Position numbers and translations under genes: made by a program | The notes under the pieces: model-generated | Database searches by the model: none | The model's input: only the letters and a program-made list of their open reading frames with translations | What the model was told of the DNA's origin: nothing | Origin: DATGEO01 sp035310015 | GTDB lineage: Bacteria; Chloroflexota; Dormibacteria; Dormibacterales; Dormibacteraceae | Direction: 5' to 3' | DNA: 19,889 nucleotides | NCBI GenBank assembly: GCA_035310015.1 | Contig: DATGEO010000058.1 | Span: 1-19,889 of the forward strand | Shown here: piece by piece, positions 14,998 to 19,889 of the stretch | How positions within the stretch are numbered: the stretch's first letter is position 1 | How the letters are laid out: every line of letters starts with the position of its first letter

Positions 14998-16205
14998 CCT
15001 ACGCGCGCGGGTTCCGCGCGGGGACGGCTGCGTGCGGCATCAAGGCGTTCACGGCCGGTGCTTCAGCGATGCCAAGCGCGCAGAAAAGCGATCTGTGCGT
15101 GATCCAGTCGGAGCGAACGTGCGACACCGGCGGAGTCTTCACCACCAACAAGGTGAAGTCGGCGTCCGTAGTCATCGACCACCTGCACCTGCAGCACAAC
15201 CGCGTGCAGGCGTTGGTGATCAACTCCGGCAACGCCAACGCCTGCACGGGCGCGCAGGGATTCAAGGACGCGCTGCTGATGGCAAAGCTCACCGCCGACC
15301 GGCTCGACCTCGACCCCGACCAGGTCCTCGTCAGCTCGACCGGCGTCATCGGGCGCTACATGCCGATGGACGCGGTGAAGGCCGGCATCGCGACGGCCTG
15401 CTCCGACCTCGATGCGAGCCACGGGGAGGAGGCCGCGCGGGCGATCATGACCACCGACACGGTTCCGAAGCAGGCCCGGCTCGACCTCGAGCTGGGAGGC
15501 AGGACCGTACGGGTGGGCGGGATGTCCAAGGGGTCGGGCATGATCCACCCGAACATGGCGACGATGCTTGCCTACGTCACGACCGACGCCGCGGTCGAGC
15601 CCGGGCTGATGGCTTCGATGGTGAAGTCCATCGCGGACAAAAGCTTCAACCAGCTCAGCGTCGATGGCGACAGCTCGACGAACGATACGTTTCTGCTCCT
15701 GGCCAACGGCGCGGCGGGCAACGCGCCCATCCGCGCCGGCAGCGCCGAGGCCGCGGCGCTCGAGGCCGCCCTGCTCGATGTCGCCCAGCAGCTCGCGCGC
15801 GCGATCGCCCGGGACGGCGAAGGCGCGACGAAACTGCTGACGGTTCGAGTCTCCGGGGCGGAGTCGGACGCGGACGCGAGGCTCGCGGCGCGGACGGTGG
15901 CGTCTTCCAGCCTGGTGAAGACGGCCATCCACGGCGGCGATCCGAACTGGGGGCGGGTCGTGTGCGCGCTCGGCTACAGCGGTGCGGAGCTGGCGATCGA
16001 TCGTCTCCAGGTGACGATCGGCGGGCTGCCCGTCTTCGATCGCGGCACTGGCGTCCCGGTCGACCTCCACGCGGTGCGGCGGGCATTCGAACAGCCGGAA
16101 ATCGAGGTCGCGGCCCGCCTCGGGCTCGGGGAAGGATCGGCCGAGGCGTGGGGCTGTGACCTATCGGAGGAGTACGTGCGCATCAACGCCGACTACACGA
16201 CATGA
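14988..16205 (+). CDS. argJ: Bifunctional glutamate N-acetyltransferase/ornithine acetyltransferase ArgJ
   Basis: ArgJ moves the acetyl group from N-acetylornithine back to glutamate, and bifunctional members also use acetyl-CoA; sequence alone does not separate the two. The 405-residue precursor carries the self-cleavage site NMA-T, so Thr192 becomes the N-terminal nucleophile of the beta chain. Motifs VFTTNKVKSASV, NSGNANACTG, STGVIGRYMPM, KGSGMIHPNMATMLAY and the C-terminal end EEYVRINADYTT are all standard. The ATG is read through the argC stop (10-base overlap), and the stop overlaps argB (ATGA). The N-terminal extension is short. Confidence 0.96.
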   Translation: MAVTYARGFRAGTAACGIKAFTAGASAMPSAQKSDLCVIQSERTCDTGGVFTTNKVKSASVVIDHLHLQHNRVQALVINSGNANACTGAQGFKDALLMAKLTADRLDLDPDQVLVSSTGVIGRYMPMDAVKAGIATACSDLDASHGEEAARAIMTTDTVPKQARLDLELGGRTVRVGGMSKGSGMIHPNMATMLAYVTTDAAVEPGLMASMVKSIADKSFNQLSVDGDSSTNDTFLLLANGAAGNAPIRAGSAEAAALEAALLDVAQQLARAIARDGEGATKLLTVRVSGAESDADARLAARTVASSSLVKTAIHGGDPNWGRVVCALGYSGAELAIDRLQVTIGGLPVFDRGTGVPVDLHAVRRAFEQPEIEVAARLGLGEGSAEAWGCDLSEEYVRINADYTT

Positions 16206-17038
16206 GCCTGACGGTCGAAGAGAGAGCCAAAGTCCTCGTCGAGGCGCTCCCTTACATCAAGCGGTTCCACGGCCAGATCGTGGTGGTGAAGGTCGGCGGC
16301 AACGCCATCGAGCACGCCAAGGACCAAACGCTGCTCGACGTCGTGCTGCTCCGCTACGTGGGCATGCACCCCGTGCTGGTCCACGGCGGCGGGCCGGAGA
16401 TAACGGCGATGAGCGAGCGCCTCGGCCTCACGCCGGCTTTCAAGAACGGCCTGCGCGTCACCGACGAGAAAACGATGGAAGTCGTGAAGATGGTCCTGAC
16501 CGGCAAGGTGAGCCCGGATCTCGTCGCCTCGCTGAACCGGCTCGGGGGCCAGGCGGTGGGAATGAGCGGGGAGGACGGGCCGTCGATCATCGCCGAGCCC
16601 ATCGGCCCCGACATGGGCTACGTCGGCCGTGTGGTCCAGGTGAACAGTGAGCCGATCACGGCGCTGCTGAGCCGCGGCTACGTGCCCGTGATCGCTTCGA
16701 TCGGGCTGGGCTACGACGGCCACGCCTACAACATCAACGCCGACACCGTCGCCGCCGAGATCGCGGTGGCGCTCGGCGCGGCCAAGCTCATCCTCCTGAC
16801 CGATGTCGCCGGCGTGCAGGGCGCGGACGGCGGGGTGGTGGCGGTGATGTCACGCGACGACGCGCGCCACCGCATCGACACGGGCGAGGTGACAGGCGGC
16901 ATGATCCCGAAGCTCGAGGCGTGCCTCCGCTCGCTGGACCGGGTGCCGCTCGCGCACATCATCGACGGCCGGACGCCGCACGCCCTGCTGCTCGAGCTCT
17001 TCACGGAAGCCGGGATCGGCACCATGGTGACGCCCTGA
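16202..17038 (+). CDS. argB: Acetylglutamate kinase ArgB
   Basis: ArgB phosphorylates N-acetylglutamate, usually the control point of the cyclic pathway. The 278-residue protein has the family blocks VVKVGGNA (Lys30), VLVHGGGPEI, GLRVTDEKTMEVV, INADTVAAEIAVALGA and TDVAGV. It starts with a helix-like extension of about 25 residues (VEERAKVLVEALPYIKRFHG). In arginine-inhibited hexameric kinases this N-terminal helix is where feedback sensing occurs, so arginine inhibition is plausible. The ATG overlaps the argJ stop. After its stop there is a 157-base gap before argD, the only real gap in the arg operon. Confidence 0.96.
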   Translation: MSLTVEERAKVLVEALPYIKRFHGQIVVVKVGGNAIEHAKDQTLLDVVLLRYVGMHPVLVHGGGPEITAMSERLGLTPAFKNGLRVTDEKTMEVVKMVLTGKVSPDLVASLNRLGGQAVGMSGEDGPSIIAEPIGPDMGYVGRVVQVNSEPITALLSRGYVPVIASIGLGYDGHAYNINADTVAAEIAVALGAAKLILLTDVAGVQGADGGVVAVMSRDDARHRIDTGEVTGGMIPKLEACLRSLDRVPLAHIIDGRTPHALLLELFTEAGIGTMVTP

Positions 17039-17195
17039 TGGCCTTAACAACCTGGGTTCCCAAGCTGCTTTTCAATCCGTATTCTTGGCCTCGCCGCAAC
17101 CCGATCCCCCCAAGTGGTGGGTGGGGGGTCAGTGGGTGGGAGGCGCGCGCGTCCTTTCTTATGCGTGGCGGCGCGACCTCGACGGGTGTCGCGTC
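17039..17195 (+). other. 157-base non-coding gap between argB and argD with G-run motif
   Basis: Every other junction in the arg operon overlaps, but here 157 bases intervene. A TTG at 17085 opens the argD frame and would add 37 Trp/Gly-rich residues with no likeness to ArgD, so I treat it as untranslated. The plus strand at 17119-17140 has four G-runs (GGG-T-GGGGGG-TCAGT-GGG-T-GGG) that fit a G-quadruplex motif. A short C-run at 17106-17111 could instead pair with these Gs as a hairpin. No T-tract and no convincing promoter are visible. Confidence 0.55.
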
Positions 17196-18356
17196 GTGAG
17201 CACGACCCCCGAGCGCGCCGAGAAGTACCTCATGCAGACCGGCCGCCGGCCGCCGGTCACGTTCGTCCGCGGGCACGGCTGCCTCGTCTACGACGACTCC
17301 GGCCGCGAGTACCTCGACCTGGTGGCGGGGATCGCCGTGAACCTCCTGGGCCACGCGCACCCCGCGGTCGCGTCCGCGGTCGCCCGGCAGGCCCAGACGC
17401 TCATCCACACCTCGAACCTGTACTTCACCGAGCCGCAGGTCGAGCTCGCGCAGCGCCTGGTCGAGCTGTCATTTCCGTCGCGGGTCTTCTTCTGCAGCTC
17501 CGGGGCCGAAGCCAACGAGGCCGCGATCAAGCTCGCCCGCAAGTGGGGCACCCGGCATCGCGACGGGGCGTTCGAGATCATCACCAGCGCCGGATCGTTC
17601 CACGGCCGGACTCTGGCCACGATCACCGCCGGCGGCCAGCCGAAGTACTCCGACCCCTTCAAGCCGCTGCCCGACGGCTTCGTGCACGTCCCCTACAACG
17701 ACCTGGACGCGATCAAGGCCGCGACCACGAGGAAGACGGTCGCCGTGATGCTCGAGCCGGTGATGGGGGAGATCGGGGTGATCCCGGCCAAGGCCGGCTA
17801 CCTCCAGGGCGTGCGCGAGTGGTGCGACCAGAGCGACCTGCTGCTGATCCTGGACGAGGTGCAGACCGGCCTGGGCCGCACCGGCCGCTGGTTCGCCCAC
17901 CAGCACCACGGGATCGCGCCCGACGTCATGACGCTGGCCAAAGGGCTCGGCGGCGGGATTCCGATCGGGGCATGCCTCGCCTCGCCGAAGGCCGACGTCT
18001 TCGAGCCGGGCGACCATGGGTCGACGTTCGGCGGCAACCCGCTCGCGTGTGCCGCGGCCGTCGCGGTGCTGCAGGTGATCGAGCGCGACGGCCTGGTCGG
18101 CCACGCGGCGGAGATGGGCGAGGCACTCCACGCCGTGCTCGAAGGCCTCGGGGCCAAGGAGGCGCGTGGCGTCGGCCTGATGCGCGCGGTCGAGTTCGCG
18201 GAGCCGAAGGCCAAGCCGCTGCAGCAGGCATGTCTCGACGCCGGCCTCATCGTCAACGCCGTCGACGATCACACGCTGCGATTCGTTCCGCCCCTCATCA
18301 TCACCGCGGCCGAGATCGATCGCGCGCAGGCCGTGCTTCATGAGGTGGCGAAGTGA
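17196..18356 (+). CDS. argD: Acetylornithine aminotransferase ArgD
   Basis: ArgD is a class III PLP aminotransferase that converts N-acetylglutamate semialdehyde to N-acetylornithine; it may also serve as succinyldiaminopimelate aminotransferase. The chosen GTG at 17196 gives 386 residues and begins STTPERAEKYLMQT, the usual ArgD start; no strong ribosome site is seen there. The PLP lysine is Lys249 (TLAKGLGGGIPIGA), the cofactor aspartate is in ILDEVQTGLGRTG, and CSSGAEANEAAIKLAR and GSTFGGNPLAC are intact. The stop overlaps the argR start as GTGA. A longer form from TTG 17085 cannot be excluded but looks unlikely. Confidence 0.93.
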   Translation: MSTTPERAEKYLMQTGRRPPVTFVRGHGCLVYDDSGREYLDLVAGIAVNLLGHAHPAVASAVARQAQTLIHTSNLYFTEPQVELAQRLVELSFPSRVFFCSSGAEANEAAIKLARKWGTRHRDGAFEIITSAGSFHGRTLATITAGGQPKYSDPFKPLPDGFVHVPYNDLDAIKAATTRKTVAVMLEPVMGEIGVIPAKAGYLQGVREWCDQSDLLLILDEVQTGLGRTGRWFAHQHHGIAPDVMTLAKGLGGGIPIGACLASPKADVFEPGDHGSTFGGNPLACAAAVAVLQVIERDGLVGHAAEMGEALHAVLEGLGAKEARGVGLMRAVEFAEPKAKPLQQACLDAGLIVNAVDDHTLRFVPPLIITAAEIDRAQAVLHEVAK

Positions 18357-18769
18357 GCAGGACCTCCATCCCGGCCAAGGGCCGGCGCCAGCAGGCGATC
18401 CTCGACCTCGTGAGCCGCGGCGGCGCGCATACGCAGCACGAAATCGCGACGGCGCTCTCCCGGCGCGGGCTGAGGGTCACTCAGGCGACGATCTCGCGCG
18501 ACATTCACGAGCTCGGACTGGTCCGCTCCGGTGAGGGCTATCGCAGCACGGCGGCCCTCGTGCGCGAGCTCGTGCTGTCGATCGAGGTGGTCAGCCCGCT
18601 GGCGGTCATCCGGACTCCCCCCGGCACGGCGAACCTGGTCGCCCGGCGCATCGATGAGGCGTCACTGCCGGGCATCGCCGGCACGGTCGCCGGTGACGAC
18701 ACGATCATCGCCGTGCTCCGCGAGCGCAACGCCGATCGCGCCCTGCGCAATCTCCTCGCCCATGAGTAA
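18353..18769 (+). CDS. argR: Arginine repressor ArgR
   Basis: ArgR binds ARG boxes as a hexamer when arginine is bound. The 138-residue protein is slightly short but has both domains. The N-terminal winged helix has the recognition segment VTQATISRDIHELGLV (42-57). The C-terminal oligomerisation domain has TPPGTANLVARRID and the arginine-binding GDD in TVAGDDTII (114-116). The GTG start overlaps the argD stop and is preceded by GAGGTG at good spacing. As the fifth gene of the operon whose promoter has ARG boxes, it probably represses its own synthesis. It overlaps argG by 8 bases. Confidence 0.95.
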   Translation: MSRTSIPAKGRRQQAILDLVSRGGAHTQHEIATALSRRGLRVTQATISRDIHELGLVRSGEGYRSTAALVRELVLSIEVVSPLAVIRTPPGTANLVARRIDEASLPGIAGTVAGDDTIIAVLRERNADRALRNLLAHE

Positions 18770-19889
18770 GAAGCTCGTGCTCGCCTACTCGGGCGGGCTC
18801 GACACATCGGTTGCGATCCGCTGGCTCAAAGACCAGGGCTGGGACGTCGTCGCCTTCACCGTCGACCTCGGCGAGAAAAAGGACCTCGACGCCATCCAGG
18901 CCCGCGCCCTGAAGACCGGCGCGTCGGCCGCCTATGTCGCCGACGGCCGCGAACCGTTCCTCCAGCTGTTCGTGTGGCCATCCCTGCAGGCAGGTGCGGT
19001 CTACGAGAAGGAGTATCCCCTCGCCACCGCTCTCGGACGTCCGCTCATCGCCGCGATGCTCGTTCAGGTTGCTCGCCGTGAAGGGGCGAGCGCCATCGCG
19101 CACGGCTGCACCGGCAAAGGCAACGACCAGGTCCGTTTCGACGTGGCCACCGCCGCCCTCGCGCCCGAGCTCCAGGTCGTCGCGCCTGTCCGGGAGTGGG
19201 GGATGAACCGCGACGACGAGATCGAATACGCGACCAGGCACGGCATCGAGGTGCCCGCCACGGTCCGGTCTCCATACTCGACGGACGAGAACCTCTGGGG
19301 CCGCTCGATCGAGGCCGGCGTGCTCGAGGACCCTTGGGCCGAGCCGCCCGCCGACGTCTACGCCTGGACGAAAGATCCTCGCCACTGCCCGGACGAGCCT
19401 GCCTACGTCGAGATCGGCTTCAAGCGCGGCATCCCCACCTCGATCGACGGCAAGGCGCTCCCGCCGGTCGAGATCGTGGCCACCCTCAACCGCCTCGGCG
19501 GCGAGTCGGGCGTCGGCCGCATCGACCACCTCGAGAACCGGCTGATCGGCATCAAGTCGCGGGAGATCTACGAAGCCCCGGCGGCCGTGCTCCTGCTGCA
19601 GGCTCACCAGGCGCTGGAGGACATCACGCTCCCCAAGGAGGTCGCCCGCTTCAAGGACCTCGTGTCGCAGCAGTGGGCGCAGATGGTCTACGACGGACTC
19701 TGGTTCAGCCCGCTGCGCGACGCGCTGTACGCGTTCGTCACCGTGACCCAGGAGCACGTCACCGGCGAGGTGCGCCTCAAGCTCTTCAAGGGCTCGTCGA
19801 GCGTCGTCGGCAGGAAGAGCCCGCAGCAGCTCTACCAGCTGTCGCTGGCGACCTACGGCAAGGGCGATGCGTTCGACCAGTCCGCGGCC
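18762..19889 (+). CDS. argG: Argininosuccinate synthase ArgG, 3' end beyond window
   Basis: ArgG joins citrulline and aspartate with ATP to give argininosuccinate. The window holds 376 codons of about 400, so only the C-terminus is missing. The ATP-pyrophosphatase P-loop SGGLDTS is at residues 10-16. Further family blocks are HGCTGKGNDQVRFD, SPYSTDENLWGRSIEAG, GRIDHLENRLIGIKSREIYEAP and, near the cut, SSVVGRKSPQQLY. The ATG lies within the last codons of argR (8-base overlap) and has no separate ribosome site, so it is probably coupled. The reading frame is uninterrupted to the window edge. Confidence 0.96.
   Translation, partial: MSKKLVLAYSGGLDTSVAIRWLKDQGWDVVAFTVDLGEKKDLDAIQARALKTGASAAYVADGREPFLQLFVWPSLQAGAVYEKEYPLATALGRPLIAAMLVQVARREGASAIAHGCTGKGNDQVRFDVATAALAPELQVVAPVREWGMNRDDEIEYATRHGIEVPATVRSPYSTDENLWGRSIEAGVLEDPWAEPPADVYAWTKDPRHCPDEPAYVEIGFKRGIPTSIDGKALPPVEIVATLNRLGGESGVGRIDHLENRLIGIKSREIYEAPAAVLLLQAHQALEDITLPKEVARFKDLVSQQWAQMVYDGLWFSPLRDALYAFVTVTQEHVTGEVRLKLFKGSSSVVGRKSPQQLYQLSLATYGKGDAFDQSAA

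Noticed and set aside
17085..17195. 37-residue N-terminal extension of ArgD from TTG 17085
   Set aside because: Trp/Gly-rich, unlike the family, and overlaps the G-run motif; the usual ArgD start matches GTG 17196.

Overview
The window is chromosomal DNA of a very GC-rich bacterium (clearly above 60% G+C by eye, third codon positions almost all G or C). It has two lipoprotein-type solute-binding proteins, HisZ plus short-form HisG, no recognisable hisA inside the his operon, and a run of overlapping ATGA/GTGA junctions. HisZ and short HisG argue against a typical actinomycete. A soil bacterium of the Chloroflexota/Dormibacterota type is my best guess, but it is an inference, not a measurement.

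Layout. (1) Positions 40-6722, minus strand: a branched-chain amino-acid or amide (HAAT/Liv) ABC importer. In transcription order it is a first substrate-binding lipoprotein (5379-6722), a 226-bp regulatory gap, a second substrate-binding lipoprotein (3869-5152), a hairpin gap, then livH, livM, livG and livF packed end to end. (2) Positions 6723-6824: a short divergent promoter region. (3) Positions 6825-13946, plus strand: an acidic-tailed TPR protein of unknown function, then hisZ-hisG-hisD-hisB-hisH-(methyltransferase)-hisF-hisI. Almost every junction overlaps by a few bases, so this reads as one transcript. (4) Positions 13946-13983: a compact control region with two tandem ARG-box-like palindromes and a -10 hexamer inside the second. 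(5) Positions 13984-19889, plus strand: argC-argJ-argB-argD-argR-argG, with argG cut by the window edge.

How the parts work together. The his genes supply ATP phosphoribosyltransferase (HisZ/HisG), the late dehydrogenase (HisD), IGP dehydratase (HisB), IGP synthase (HisH/HisF) and PR-AMP cyclohydrolase (HisI). HisE, HisA, HisC and the histidinol-phosphate phosphatase are not here. The arg genes cover the acetylated path from N-acetylglutamate to ornithine through the acetyl-recycling ArgJ, then jump to argininosuccinate synthase; argF is not in the window. ArgR is encoded in the operon whose promoter carries its probable operator, so a feedback loop is likely.

Most genes are ordinary housekeeping. 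The points that deserve a second look are the unresolved hisZ start (an ATGA-coupled 18-codon ORF ending CCC-TAG, joined to hisZ by a +1 shift), a methyltransferase where hisA often sits, the TPR protein heading the his operon, the ARG-box pair, and the structured gap between the two binding-protein genes.
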